Positions 8,456 to 18,378 of a stretch of 64,000 nt of DNA are shown here, in pieces. Every line of letters starts with the position of its first letter. Position 1 is the stretch's first letter. Source of the stretch: Nocardioides houyundeii (GTDB lineage Bacteria; Actinomycetota; Actinomycetes; Propionibacteriales; Nocardioidaceae). The notes beneath the pieces were generated by a model, which saw only the letters and a program-made list of their open reading frames with translations, did no database searches and had not been told where the DNA came from. The position numbers and the translations under genes are program-made. The stretch spans positions 2,976,001 to 3,040,000 of the forward strand of contig NZ_CP025581.1 of NCBI RefSeq assembly GCF_002865585.1, in the 5' to 3' direction.

Positions 8456-9517
8456 TCAGGCGCTCAGCTCGCGGCGCAGGAAACGCACGGTGAGCCGCAT
8501 CGAGTCCAGCCACTGCGGCCCGAAGGCGTGGTGCTCGCCGGGGTAGAGCCGCAGGGTGCTGTCGACTCCGGCTTCGGCCATCAGCCGCTGCGTGGTGCGC
8601 GCCCACGGCAGCGGGCAGGACTCGTCCAGGGTTCCGTGGTGGGCCAGCACCGGCACCGTGATCCGGTCGAAGTAGGTGCGCGCGGACAGACCCTCGTAGA
8701 AGCGCGGGCGGTCCCGGGGGGTGCCGAAGCGACGGAAGAGCCGCTGCGCGCTCTCTGGGCGCTCGGGCAGCGTCCACCGCCGCAGGTTCTCCAGGTAGTC
8801 CGAGCTGACCGAGGCATAGACGACGGCCGCCTTGACCAGGCCGGGCTGGGCGACCAGGGCGTTCATGGTGACCCCGCCGCCCATGGAGCGGCCCAGCATG
8901 GCGATCCGGTCCGGGTCCACGCTGGGCTCCTTGCGCAGCGCATGGACGGCGTTGATGGCGTCACGGGTGTAGCCCAGCCGTGTCTCCCGGTCCAGGTCGG
9001 AGGCCGGGTCGGAGCCGGCGTGGCCGCGGTAGTCGGTGTGCAGCACCACGAAGCCGGCGCGGGCCAGGTGCTCCTGCTCGCGGGAGAGCCCTTGGCCCGA
9101 GACATAGCTCGAGGGCTCGATGTAGCCGTGGTTGAGCACCACGGCGGGGAACGGGCCCGTGCCCCTGGGCACCAGCAGCACCCCCGAGACTCGGACGTCG
9201 CCGCTGCGGTAGCGCACCTCGTGCTCGGTGTAGGCCTCGTTCTCGACCACGGTGCGGATCCGGCGCGGGCGCTCGCTGCTGAACTCCTCGGCCATCAGCG
9301 CGGGCAGGGAGTACGGCGACGTGGCCGGGGGCAGCCGTTCGGCGGCGGCCGACGGGTCGGTCCGAGGACTCGGCGGCACCGAGGCGGACGGCGTGGTCCC
9401 CGCGGGGGTACGTCGTGCCTTCTCGGCATCGTCGGTGCACGCTGCCGCCAGCACCAGCACCAGCACCAGGGCGAGTGCCGGCTTCGCAGGGTGGGGCCCA
9501 GCCGCGCGGCGGATCAT
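8456..9517 (-). CDS. alpha/beta hydrolase lipoprotein, prolyl-oligopeptidase-like
   Basis: A 353-residue predicted lipoprotein. The N-terminus MIRRAAGPHPAKP is followed by a hydrophobic stretch and the lipobox LAAAC (Cys about residue 27), then a Thr/Ser/Pro linker and the hydrolase domain. The nucleophile elbow is GRSMGGG, the acid region is HHGTLDESCP, and the catalytic His is in YPGEHHAF. The oxyanion region is LNHGYIEPS. The fold fits dipeptidyl-peptidase/acyl-aminoacyl-peptidase-like esterases. The substrate is not predictable. The gene follows the DadA-like gene by 16 bases on the same strand and may share its transcript. Confidence 0.85.
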   Translation of the reverse strand: MIRRAAGPHPAKPALALVLVLVLAAACTDDAEKARRTPAGTTPSASVPPSPRTDPSAAAERLPPATSPYSLPALMAEEFSSERPRRIRTVVENEAYTEHEVRYRSGDVRVSGVLLVPRGTGPFPAVVLNHGYIEPSSYVSGQGLSREQEHLARAGFVVLHTDYRGHAGSDPASDLDRETRLGYTRDAINAVHALRKEPSVDPDRIAMLGRSMGGGVTMNALVAQPGLVKAAVVYASVSSDYLENLRRWTLPERPESAQRLFRRFGTPRDRPRFYEGLSARTYFDRITVPVLAHHGTLDESCPLPWARTTQRLMAEAGVDSTLRLYPGEHHAFGPQWLDSMRLTVRFLRRELSA

Positions 9518-9533
9518 CCCCCAGCGTGCCAGG

Positions 9534-10781
9534 TCAGCGCAGCGGGTCGAAGGGGCGCAGCTCGTCGGGGAGCCGGCCGGTCGTCATCCGGTCCGCCAGC
9601 AGCCTTCCGGTGACCGGTCCCAGGGTGATGCCCCACATCCCGTGGCCGCCGGCGACGTAGACCCGGTCCGACCGGGTGGCACCGATCAGCGGCAGTCCGT
9701 CCGGGGTGCAGGGTCGGGCACCGACCCACTCGTCGCGGCGGGCTCGGAGGTCCACCCCGCACAGCAGCGGACGGGCGGCGTCGACGATGGCCTCGATCCG
9801 GCGGGTGTCGAGCCCTGCGTCGGCGGGGCGGAACTCCATCATCCCGGCGACCCGCAGCCGGTCCCCGTCGGGCGTGCAGGCCACCCGCTGCGCCGGGAAG
9901 TAGACGGGGCCCCGGGGCACCGGGTCGGCAGGCACCGTGAACGAGTAGCCGCGGCCCGCCTGCACCGGCAGCGTGACGCCGAAGGGCCGGGCCAGCTGGT
10001 TGAGCCAGGCGCCGGAGGCGATCACCACCGCGTCGTAGATCTCGCCGGCCACCTGAACGCCCTCGCCCCGGTCCCGCAGCGCGTCCACCTGCACCCCGCT
10101 GACGATGCGGGCACCTCGCTGCCGCACCGCCTCGCCGAGGGCGGCGACGTAGGTGCTGGGGGTGAGGTAGCGCTGGCCGTGCAACCGGATCGCGGCGCCG
10201 ATCGCCGGCGACAGCGCGGGCTCGACCGCCCGGGCCTCGTCGCCGGTGAGCACGTCGTGCTCCAGCGGCTGACCGCTGTCGCGGATGTGCGCGATCTCCT
10301 CAAGCAGGGTCTTGGCCTCCTCCCGCGTCCGGTACGCCGCGAGGAACGGCCGGGCCTCGAGCGTGGGCGCCTCCACCCCGCCGCGCCGCAGCTCCTCGAA
10401 CGCCTCCAGGGCCAGGGAGTTGATCGGCACGAGCGCCGACATCGCGCTCTTCCACCTCGGCATCGTGGAGTTGCGCGCGAAACGGACCAGGAACGAGAGC
10501 AGCCGGCGGTCGGTGGTGACCGGCACGTAGACCGGCGACTTCGGGCTGACCACGGCCCGCAGCCCGTACTTGAGCACCGCGGGCTCCGGCAGCGGCGTGG
10601 CCAGTCCCGGCGTCAGCCAGCCGGCATTGCCCCAGGAGGAGCCTGCGGCGATGCCGGTCCGGTCCAGCACGGTGACCGTGACGCCGCGTTCCTGCAGGTG
10701 CCAGGCCGTGGCCAGTCCGACCATGCCCGCTCCGACGACGGCGACGCTGCGCGGCGACTCGTGCTCCATGCTGCGAAGCAT
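9534..10781 (-). CDS. dadA: FAD-dependent D-amino-acid dehydrogenase-like oxidoreductase
   Basis: A 415-residue DAO-family flavoenzyme related to DadA, which deaminates D-amino acids to keto acids. The dinucleotide-binding motif VAVVGAGMVGLATAWHL is at the N-terminus, then GSSWGNAGWLTPG, typical of DadA. The C-terminal FAD region is GARPCTPDGLPLIG and GHGMWGITLGPVTGRLLAD. ATG 10781 has AGGGG about six bases upstream. ATG 10769 is an alternative. A 14-bp palindrome lies about 35 bases upstream. No alanine racemase or Lrp gene is adjacent, so the substrate could also be another secondary amine. Confidence 0.83.
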   Translation of the reverse strand: MLRSMEHESPRSVAVVGAGMVGLATAWHLQERGVTVTVLDRTGIAAGSSWGNAGWLTPGLATPLPEPAVLKYGLRAVVSPKSPVYVPVTTDRRLLSFLVRFARNSTMPRWKSAMSALVPINSLALEAFEELRRGGVEAPTLEARPFLAAYRTREEAKTLLEEIAHIRDSGQPLEHDVLTGDEARAVEPALSPAIGAAIRLHGQRYLTPSTYVAALGEAVRQRGARIVSGVQVDALRDRGEGVQVAGEIYDAVVIASGAWLNQLARPFGVTLPVQAGRGYSFTVPADPVPRGPVYFPAQRVACTPDGDRLRVAGMMEFRPADAGLDTRRIEAIVDAARPLLCGVDLRARRDEWVGARPCTPDGLPLIGATRSDRVYVAGGHGMWGITLGPVTGRLLADRMTTGRLPDELRPFDPLR

Positions 10782-10813
10782 GCCTCACCCCTGTGACGGA
10801 TGCCAGCAGATCC

Positions 10814-10827
10814 GACACTTGAGTGTC
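10814..10827. promoter_or_regulatory. palindromic operator candidate upstream of dadA
   Basis: GACACT-TG-AGTGTC is a perfect 6-2-6 inverted repeat about 33 bases before the dadA-like start. It lies just downstream of a TATGAC hexamer on the minus strand. The position suits a repressor site. The binding protein is unknown. Confidence 0.3.
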
Positions 10828-10864
10828 ATACGCCCGGGCCGGCCTCGCTCCCCCAAATGCCCGA

Positions 10865-10894
10865 CAGGGCCCCGGTCGTGAGACCGAGGCCCTG
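10865..10894 (-). terminator. groEL terminator hairpin
   Basis: CAGGGCCCCGGTC (10865-10877) pairs with GACCGAGGCCCTG (10882-10894) with one mismatch and a four-base loop, 34 bases past the groEL stop codon. Confidence 0.7.
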
Positions 10895-10927
10895 CCGATG
10901 GTGCTGTGGTGCGGTGTTGCTGGCGGA

Positions 10928-12709
<1,782 letters not shown>

Positions 12710-12715
12710 TCATGT

Positions 12716-12742
12716 TTAGCACTCGACCCCGGAGAGTGCAAA
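12716..12742 (-). promoter_or_regulatory. CIRCE element overlapping the groEL promoter
   Basis: On the plus strand TTAGCACTC (12716-12724), nine bases, then GAGTGCAAA (12734-12742): one mismatch to consensus. On the minus strand a -35 TTGCAC (12741-12736) and a TAAACA -10 separated by 17 bases lie within the element, so HrcA would cover the promoter. Confidence 0.85.
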
Positions 12743-12789
12743 CGCCCCCGGCCCGACGAGCGGACCGGGGACGTGCGCGAGAGGCACCC

Positions 12790-14385
12790 TCAGGCGGGCA
12801 GCCGGATCAGCTTGATCCCCCCGGAGAGCGAGCCCAGCGCGGTCTGGAAGATCGGACCGAGCTCGGATCCGTTGGAGGCGCAGAAGTAGAAGTCCCCGTC
12901 GCCGTTCTCGGTGGTCTTCTCCGCCGTGGTGCTGCAGTCGCTGTCGGCCCTGGACGCCGCCCCCGTCCCCGGGTGCGGCGAGGCAGCGGCAGCGAGGGCG
13001 TCACGGACGTAGGGGTGCGTGGTGCTGTTGCCGCACCTGGCGGTGTTGGCGTCGCCGAAACCGACCGTGATGATGATGGGTCCGGCGTTCTTGGTCTGGG
13101 CGGCGATGTCGGTGAAGTTCTTGCAGGCCTGCTTGATCTGCTCGTTGTTCTCGCCTCCCACGCCCATGTCACCCGGCACGGTCAAGCTGAGTCCGTTGCT
13201 GTCCTTGTTGAGGACCTCCTGCGGCTTGCCGTCGGTTTCGAAGATGATGGCCTTGCGGACCGTCCCGGGACGGGTGGTCGGGAGCGAAGCCAGGTTGTTG
13301 AGGTCGTACCCCAGCAGGTAGCGCGCCGCTCCCTTGAGCGCACTGGCCAGGTGGGTCCTGAAGTTGGGCGAGGAATACTCGTTGCGCATGCAGGCGATTG
13401 ACTTCACCAGCTGGCTGGCCGAGTTGAGCGTGGGAGTGGTGGCACTTGTCAAGTAGTTGTTGCTGAAGGGGACGGCAACCCACTCCCCCTTCACGACGTC
13501 AACCTGGACCTGAGTGTTGACCCGGGCCGCGTAGGCGGAGTCGCTCTCGTTACGGCCCTGCGCAGGCCCGGTGAACGTGAAGTCGTACGGGTCGGTCAGG
13601 CAGTTGATGTCGGTCTTCTTGGACTTGTGGATCGTCGCCAGAGAGACGTAGTGCATCAGGGGGTTCATCGTCTTCAACGCCCCCTCGATGCCGTCGACCA
13701 TGGCCCTGCGGTTGGGGTCGCTCATCGACTGCGTCCGGTCCGCGAGGATCACCACGTCCATGGGGTTGGGCATCGACGTCCCGCAGGACCCGGCGCAGGC
13801 CGTGGAGACGACCACCCCGGTGTTGCCCTGGTCGAACCCGATCACCGGGGCGAAGTTGTAGTCCACGAGCTTGCTGTCCCACACCGAGATGGTGTTGCAC
13901 TTGCCCTGCGTCGCATGGCACGGGACGGCGCAGATGGCCTCGTTGCAGGTCCAGCCGTCCACGCTCGCGGTCTTCTTCTTGTAGTTGGTGGCGTTGTACG
14001 GGGTGGCCGCACCCGGGCTGCAGGTGGCCGGCATCTGGGTCCAGTCCGGCACCAGCGGAGACCCGGTCGAGGCCACCACGCAGTAGAGCTTGCCCTCCGG
14101 GCTGGAGTCGGGGTCCGCGGCCTTCGCGGTGGCCACCGCCGCGGCCAGAGCCGCAGACCCGCTGGTGGAGAGGCTGAAGGCCGCCTCGTGGGCCGCCATG
14201 TCCATGGTGTCGTGCAGGCGCTGCTTGGAGGAGACCTGGCTGGCGATGTCCACCCCGACCGCCGCCATCGCGAAGAGCAGCACCACCAGGACAGCGGTGA
14301 TCACGGCGACGGCGCCGCGCTCCTTTTCACGGTTGCGCCGTGCGTCGACCAGGCGGGACAGGATCCAGGGAGCACTCATGGTCAT
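12790..14385 (-). CDS. Tad-like protein with von Willebrand factor A domain (TadG-like)
   Basis: A 531-residue secreted or membrane-anchored protein. The start ATG 14385 overlaps the TadE stop codon (ATGA) and has GAGG five bases upstream. Residues about 20-50 form the Tad motif ERGAVAVITAVLVVLLFAMA followed by a pilin-like helix. A vWA domain begins at DVVILADRTQSMSDPN, a MIDAS-like D-x-T-x-S (about residue 205-220), and contains VSLATIHKSKK and AIIFETDGKPQEVL. Cysteine pairs (CSPG, CNEAICAVPCHATQGKC) suggest extracellular disulfides. It is translationally coupled to TadE, so it is likely a Flp-pilus-associated surface protein. No Tad ATPase or secretin genes are in view. Confidence 0.85.
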   Translation of the reverse strand: MTMSAPWILSRLVDARRNREKERGAVAVITAVLVVLLFAMAAVGVDIASQVSSKQRLHDTMDMAAHEAAFSLSTSGSAALAAAVATAKAADPDSSPEGKLYCVVASTGSPLVPDWTQMPATCSPGAATPYNATNYKKKTASVDGWTCNEAICAVPCHATQGKCNTISVWDSKLVDYNFAPVIGFDQGNTGVVVSTACAGSCGTSMPNPMDVVILADRTQSMSDPNRRAMVDGIEGALKTMNPLMHYVSLATIHKSKKTDINCLTDPYDFTFTGPAQGRNESDSAYAARVNTQVQVDVVKGEWVAVPFSNNYLTSATTPTLNSASQLVKSIACMRNEYSSPNFRTHLASALKGAARYLLGYDLNNLASLPTTRPGTVRKAIIFETDGKPQEVLNKDSNGLSLTVPGDMGVGGENNEQIKQACKNFTDIAAQTKNAGPIIITVGFGDANTARCGNSTTHPYVRDALAAAASPHPGTGAASRADSDCSTTAEKTTENGDGDFYFCASNGSELGPIFQTALGSLSGGIKLIRLPA

Positions 14386-14804
14386 TCGATCCTCATCTGC
14401 GCGGTGCGGTCGAGGTTGATGGAGTTCCCGAAGAGGTAGCTGATCGGCGTGATCATGGTGTGGGTGTACTTCACCGTGACGACCGCCCAGCCGTTGGACA
14501 CCGCGTCGGTGTCGTAGTTGCTGCCGCAGGCCCCGCCGGTCGGCTTCTTGCACGACACGACCACCGTCGCGCCCGCGAGGTTGCCGAGGCTCTCGTTGGC
14601 GGCCGCCACGATCTGGGCCTTCGTGCCACCCAGGCTCGCCTCGCGCGCGGCGTCGCGGGAGGCGTTGTTGATCACCGAGTGGCGGTTGATCGCATAGCCG
14701 AAGTCGATGATGCCGAAGCACAGCATGAACAGGATCGGCATGATCAGCGCGAACTCGACCGCGGCCGCACCCCGCTCATCGTGGCGTCTGGCACGAATCG
14801 ACAT
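14382..14804 (-). CDS. tadE: TadE-family pilus assembly protein
   Basis: A 140-residue pseudopilin-like protein of the tight-adherence (Tad/Flp) pilus system. The signature is ERGAAAVEFALIMPILFMLC at residues about 10-30: a short basic leader, the conserved Glu of type IV prepilins, and one membrane helix. The rest is a small extracytoplasmic domain with two cysteines (VSCKKPTGGAC). ATG 14804 has GGGAG six bases upstream. It heads a two-gene operon with the vWA/Tad protein. The usual TadA/B/C motor genes are not in the window. Confidence 0.9.
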   Translation of the reverse strand: MSIRARRHDERGAAAVEFALIMPILFMLCFGIIDFGYAINRHSVINNASRDAAREASLGGTKAQIVAAANESLGNLAGATVVVSCKKPTGGACGSNYDTDAVSNGWAVVTVKYTHTMITPISYLFGNSINLDRTAQMRIE

Positions 14805-14935
14805 GTTGCTCCCTCTGGCGTCCGGCGCAGGAGTCCCCGGGCAGCTCGACTACCGACGGGTACAGCGCATCGTCGACACACTAGGAACGCGGGCGTCCGG
14901 GCGGAGCGCAAACGAGCCAAGATGGCCCGAACGGT

Positions 14936-15688
14936 CTAGACCTCGTGACCGTTCGGACGGTCCGCTGGAGCGCCGTCGGGATACCGCTCCGCGAGCACCG
15001 TCCACTTGTTGGTGCCCTCGAGGTTGGCGCCCTTCTCGATGATCACCAGGTTGTGGAAGCAGTGCACCGCCTTCACCCACCTGTCGGTGTACGACGGCTG
15101 GTGCGCCACGACGTACTCCTCGTGGTTGAGACCGTCGATCAGGTCCTTGACCAGGTCCATCGTGGTGCCCCGGGCGTGCCGGTCCTCCTGCCCGCCCCAC
15201 TCGGGCCAGTAGGAGGTCTGGGTGTCCTCGATCGCGTAGACCGCCCCCTCGGGCAGCAGCGGGAAGAGGATCTCGAAGGTCCTGCGAATGTGTGCCGGCA
15301 CGTGCGACCCGTCGTCCACGACGACCAGCGGCACGCCCTGCTCCGCCACGATGCGGTGCAGCACCGCCTCGTCGGTCTGGTCGCCCCGGTAGGTGGTGAT
15401 CCGGTTGCGGTCCACGAACGACTTGTCCTCGATGTCGAGGCCGACGATGTTGGCCCGGGGGAAGAACCACTTCCAGGACTTCAGCGACGCACCGCCCTGA
15501 CGGCTGCGCGCGTAGCCGCCGACGCCGATCTCGAGCAGGGTGAACTCGGTGTCCCGCAGGTGCTCCAGGTGCCGCTGGTAGTGCGGGGTGTACCGGTGCA
15601 CGCCCCACTTGTCGGTGCCGAAGTGCTCGGCCAGCTCGGTGAGGTCGAGGTCGGAGAGAGGACGCTGCGTCGAGGGTTCACCGGGCAT
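14936..15688 (-). CDS. class I SAM-dependent methyltransferase, MycE/TylE-like
   Basis: A 250-residue cytoplasmic methyltransferase. The SAM-binding motif I is LLEIGVGGYARS (about residue 50), with VGLDIEDKSFVDR and the acidic VVVDDGSHVPAHIRRTFE downstream. These motifs, plus LAEHFGTDKWGVHRYTPHYQ at the N-terminus, are shared with macrolide sugar O-methyltransferases (MycE, demethylmacrocin type) and with many uncharacterised actinobacterial homologues. No sugar or polyketide genes are adjacent, so a cell-surface glycan or small-molecule target is only a guess. ATG 15688 lies six bases after TAGGCT, so the mRNA is probably leaderless. Confidence 0.8.
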   Translation of the reverse strand: MPGEPSTQRPLSDLDLTELAEHFGTDKWGVHRYTPHYQRHLEHLRDTEFTLLEIGVGGYARSRQGGASLKSWKWFFPRANIVGLDIEDKSFVDRNRITTYRGDQTDEAVLHRIVAEQGVPLVVVDDGSHVPAHIRRTFEILFPLLPEGAVYAIEDTQTSYWPEWGGQEDRHARGTTMDLVKDLIDGLNHEEYVVAHQPSYTDRWVKAVHCFHNLVIIEKGANLEGTNKWTVLAERYPDGAPADRPNGHEV

Positions 15689-15694
15689 CGCGCC

Positions 15695-15700
15695 AGCCTA
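15695..15700 (-). promoter_or_regulatory. -10 hexamer of the methyltransferase gene, overlapping an upstream stop codon
   Basis: TAGGCT on the minus strand. Its TAG is the stop codon of the repeat protein gene (15698-15700). Six bases separate it from ATG 15688. Confidence 0.5.
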
Positions 15701-18001
15701 GTGGCGCTCGAGAATCCTCAGTCGTCCGGCGGCTCCGGTGGCCGGCGTGGTCGAGGCCGGCAGGCCGTGCCCGTCGGTGGGTTCGCCCGGGCCCCGCTGC
15801 ACCGTGGCGCGGGACACCAGTGGCGCGGCCTCGAAGGCGGCTGCCACTCGAGCCGCCCGGGTGCTGATCCTCTGCTCCTTCGCCCGTGCTCGCTTGGCCT
15901 TGGCCTTGGCCTTGGCCTTGGCCTTGGCGAGCTTCTTCTTGGCCTTCTTGGCCTTGAGCCGCTGGGCCTTGGCCCGCTTCTTCGCCACCGCGTCCTTATC
16001 GGTCGTCTTGGTGGTGGCCGGAGGCGCCGCCTGCTGCTGGGAGCTCGCCGGATCCGGTGAGGTGAACCACGAGGTCCACGGCGTGAGCAGCAAGGAGACC
16101 GCCGCCGCGGGGTCGACCGTCGGCACCGGCGGCGGCGCGACGGTCGGCCCGGTAGCGGGGGTGCTGGTGGGTTGGGGCATCGGGGCCGCGTCCACCGTCG
16201 GCTCCGGCGTCGGCTCCGGCGTCGGCTCCGGCGTCGGCGCGGGGGTCGGCTCGCCCGAAGGCTCGGGGGTCGGCTCGCCCGAAGGCTCGGGGGTCGGCTC
16301 GCCCGAAGGCTCGGGGGTCGGCTCGAGCGACGGCTCGCCCGAAGGCTCGGGCGACGGCTCGCCCGAAGGCTCGGGCGACGGCTCGCCCGAAGGCTCGGGC
16401 GACGGCTCGCCCGAAGGCTCGGGCGACGGCTCGAGCGACGGCTCGGGGGTCGGCTCGGGCGTCGGCTCCGGCGTCGGCTCCGGCGTCGGCTCGACCGAAG
16501 GGTCGACGTGCGGCTCAGGCGTCGGTTCCGGCGTGGGCTCGACCGAGGGCTCCGGCGTCGGCTCCGGTGTCGGCTCCTCGCCCGGCGGCCCGAGCACCAG
16601 GGTCTGCATGTCCCCGTGGTCGGTGACCGCCACTCTCCCGTCGTGAACGTCGATGCCGCGGAAGGAGTGCCGGTTGCCATACGGAGCTCCGGACGACATC
16701 GCCAACGACTCCCACCCGTCGTACAGGGTGGCAGCCACGGGACCTCCGGCCGCCCAGCTGTCCAGGTCGACCGAGCCGATCTGGCTCGAGGAGTCGAAGT
16801 CCTCGTCGGAGAGGGTGAACCACAGGGTGTCCCCGTCCCGGGTGATGCTGTGGGTCTGCAGGTCCCGGTCGACGGGGAGGTCGACGGTGCTCCACTCCAG
16901 GGTGGCCTTGTCCAGGCGCAGGATGCGGTTGCCGCCGTACTCGTTGTAGTAGACGGCCCCCTCGTCCACGGCGATCTGCCAGGCCACGCTCTCGAACTCC
17001 TTGAGCGAGGTGGCCGGCGGGTGGTACGTCGCGGTCAGGGTGTTGCTGGCGGGGTCGTATCGGCGCAGCCTGCGATCGGCCCAGTTGGTGAACCAGAGCG
17101 CGTCGAGCTCGGCGTCGAAGGCCAGGTGCGTGGCCCCGGGTGGGAGGGTGCTGGAGCCGTGGTGCACGCAGTCGGCCGCCTCGTCGCCCTCCTGCGTCGG
17201 CGTGCAGGCCAGTGCGTCGACGCTCACCTGGGCGGCGGCCCGGACCCGCTCGATCTCGTCGGGCGCCATCCTGGGGTCGCCGCCGAAGTCCAGCGAGTTC
17301 TGGCACCGCGCACCGAGGCCGGAGGCCTTGACCCAGCCGATCGTGGAGTACTTGCCGCGGCGCTGGTGGTCGCCGGCGCTCTCGGCGAACCAGATCCGGT
17401 CCCGGCGGGTGTCGTGAGCCAGGCCGATGACCTGGTTGTTGTCACCCGGCAGCGGCACCGCGCAGGCGGCGAAGGGGGCGGTGGTGGAGTAGCGCACCAG
17501 CATCGAGTGGTTCCCCTGGCCCCCACCCTGCTGTCCCCCGAGCGAGACCCAGACGCTGTCAGGGGTGGAGACAATTGCCTCGCCGAGCTCGCTCGCGGCC
17601 CGGTGTCCGCCCCAGGACGAGCCGAAGGGACGGGTCCAGTCGAGGATCGCCCTGCTCTCCCGGTAGGTCGCGAGCGGGATGTCGTGCCGCTTGGCCTTCG
17701 CGCCGACGGAGCGCCCCACCGCCATCGTGAACTCCCCCAGCGTCCACACCGCACCGGAGTCGTCGAAGGTGGTGTCGAGGGGATGCCCGACGAACTCGTG
17801 CTGACTCCAGCTGGCCTGGGTCAGCGAGAACGCCTCGGACCAGTCCTGGGTCGACCACGCCACCTCCGCGCGGACGGACGGGACAGCGGGCACCGACGCG
17901 GTCGACGGGACGGCGGCGACCAGCACGCCGGTGCCGGCCACCAGGGCCAGCGAGACCAGGACGGGGACCAGGACAGGGAGCAGCCGCGCACGCACCCCCA
18001 T
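15698..18001 (-). CDS. secreted beta-propeller protein with Pro/Glu repeats and Lys/Ala tail
   Basis: A 767-residue predicted exported protein. A signal sequence (about 1-35) ends near VPSVRAE. Residues about 45-480 form a propeller of the virginiamycin B lyase/SMP-30 kind, with blade motifs [30 protein letters not shown] and [19 protein letters not shown]. Residues about 485-610 are PEPTPEP and PSGEP repeats, a rigid wall-spanning linker. A Lys/Ala block, [15 protein letters not shown], follows around residue 700. There is no LPXTG motif. GGGGAGG precedes ATG 18001. The catalytic role is uncertain: the fold is clear but lyase activity is not shown. It may be a wall-attached sensor or enzyme. 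Confidence 0.75.
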   Translation of the reverse strand: MGVRARLLPVLVPVLVSLALVAGTGVLVAAVPSTASVPAVPSVRAEVAWSTQDWSEAFSLTQASWSQHEFVGHPLDTTFDDSGAVWTLGEFTMAVGRSVGAKAKRHDIPLATYRESRAILDWTRPFGSSWGGHRAASELGEAIVSTPDSVWVSLGGQQGGGQGNHSMLVRYSTTAPFAACAVPLPGDNNQVIGLAHDTRRDRIWFAESAGDHQRRGKYSTIGWVKASGLGARCQNSLDFGGDPRMAPDEIERVRAAAQVSVDALACTPTQEGDEAADCVHHGSSTLPPGATHLAFDAELDALWFTNWADRRLRRYDPASNTLTATYHPPATSLKEFESVAWQIAVDEGAVYYNEYGGNRILRLDKATLEWSTVDLPVDRDLQTHSITRDGDTLWFTLSDEDFDSSSQIGSVDLDSWAAGGPVAATLYDGWESLAMSSGAPYGNRHSFRGIDVHDGRVAVTDHGDMQTLVLGPPGEEPTPEPTPEPSVEPTPEPTPEPHVDPSVEPTPEPTPEPTPEPTPEPSLEPSPEPSGEPSPEPSGEPSPEPSGEPSPEPSGEPSLEPTPEPSGEPTPEPSGEPTPEPSGEPTPAPTPEPTPEPTPEPTVDAAPMPQPTSTPATGPTVAPPPVPTVDPAAAVSLLLTPWTSWFTSPDPASSQQQAAPPATTKTTDKDAVAKKRAKAQRLKAKKAKKKLAKAKAKAKAKAKRARAKEQRISTRAARVAAAFEAAPLVSRATVQRGPGEPTDGHGLPASTTPATGAAGRLRILERH
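15894..15929. repeat. 6-bp tandem repeat encoding Lys-Ala
   Basis: Five perfect TTGGCC units and one variant. On the coding (minus) strand they give the alternating KAKAKA tract of the propeller protein. Such short repeats are prone to slippage in steps of two residues. Confidence 0.85.
16196..16578. repeat. tandem repeats encoding PEPTPEP/PSGEP linker
   Basis: Units of 12 and 24 bp. The 24-bp unit CGGCTCGCCCGAAGGCTCGG plus four bases (GGGT or GCGA) occurs about seven times in two homogeneous blocks (from 16250 and from 16331), flanked by 12-bp CGGCTCCGGCGT units. All keep the reading frame. Block homogeneity suggests recent expansion. Confidence 0.88.
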
Positions 18002-18102
18002 CCGAGACCTCCCCGTCGACGTCCGGGTCGAGACCTAGACGGACGGCGGCGACCCGTGTCTCCCATCGGCACCAGGCACCGATGGTTGAGGACATCCCTT
18101 GC

Positions 18103-18378
18103 TCAGCCCCCGGCGACCGCGGGGATGACGGAGATCTGGGTGCCGTCCGGGGTGGGCGTCGCAAGGTTGTCCAGGAAGCGCACGTCGTCGTTGCCGACGT
18201 AGACGTTCACGAACCGACGCAGCTTGCCGGCCTCGTCGAGGACGCGCCCCTTGATGCCGGGGAACTTCGCATCCAGGTCGTCCAGCACGCCGGCCAGGTC
18301 CGCACCCTCGGCGCTGACCTCGGAGTCGCCCCCGGTGTAGGTGCGCAGGATGGTGGGGATTCGGACGGAAACGCTCAT
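18103..18378 (-). CDS. cysO: MoaD/ThiS-family sulfur carrier (CysO-like)
   Basis: A 91-residue ubiquitin-fold protein ending in the Gly-Gly tail (IPAVAGG) that is activated as a thiocarboxylate in MoaD, ThiS and CysO. Internal motifs FVNVYVGNDDVRFLDN and LDAKFPGIKGRV match the CysO group, which donates sulfur for cysteine synthesis through CysM in Mycobacterium. The ATG overlaps the thrC stop (ATGA), so the two are co-translated. The threonine synthase neighbour is a PLP enzyme using O-phosphohomoserine. No cysM or mec gene is adjacent. The CysO role is inferred from sequence. MoaD of molybdopterin synthesis is the alternative. Confidence 0.82.
   Translation of the reverse strand: MSVSVRIPTILRTYTGGDSEVSAEGADLAGVLDDLDAKFPGIKGRVLDEAGKLRRFVNVYVGNDDVRFLDNLATPTPDGTQISVIPAVAGG

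Noticed and set aside
16246..16436. Regular 24-bp repeats considered as a CRISPR array
   Set aside because: There are no unique spacers. The units are contiguous, in frame and encode a Pro/Glu linker.
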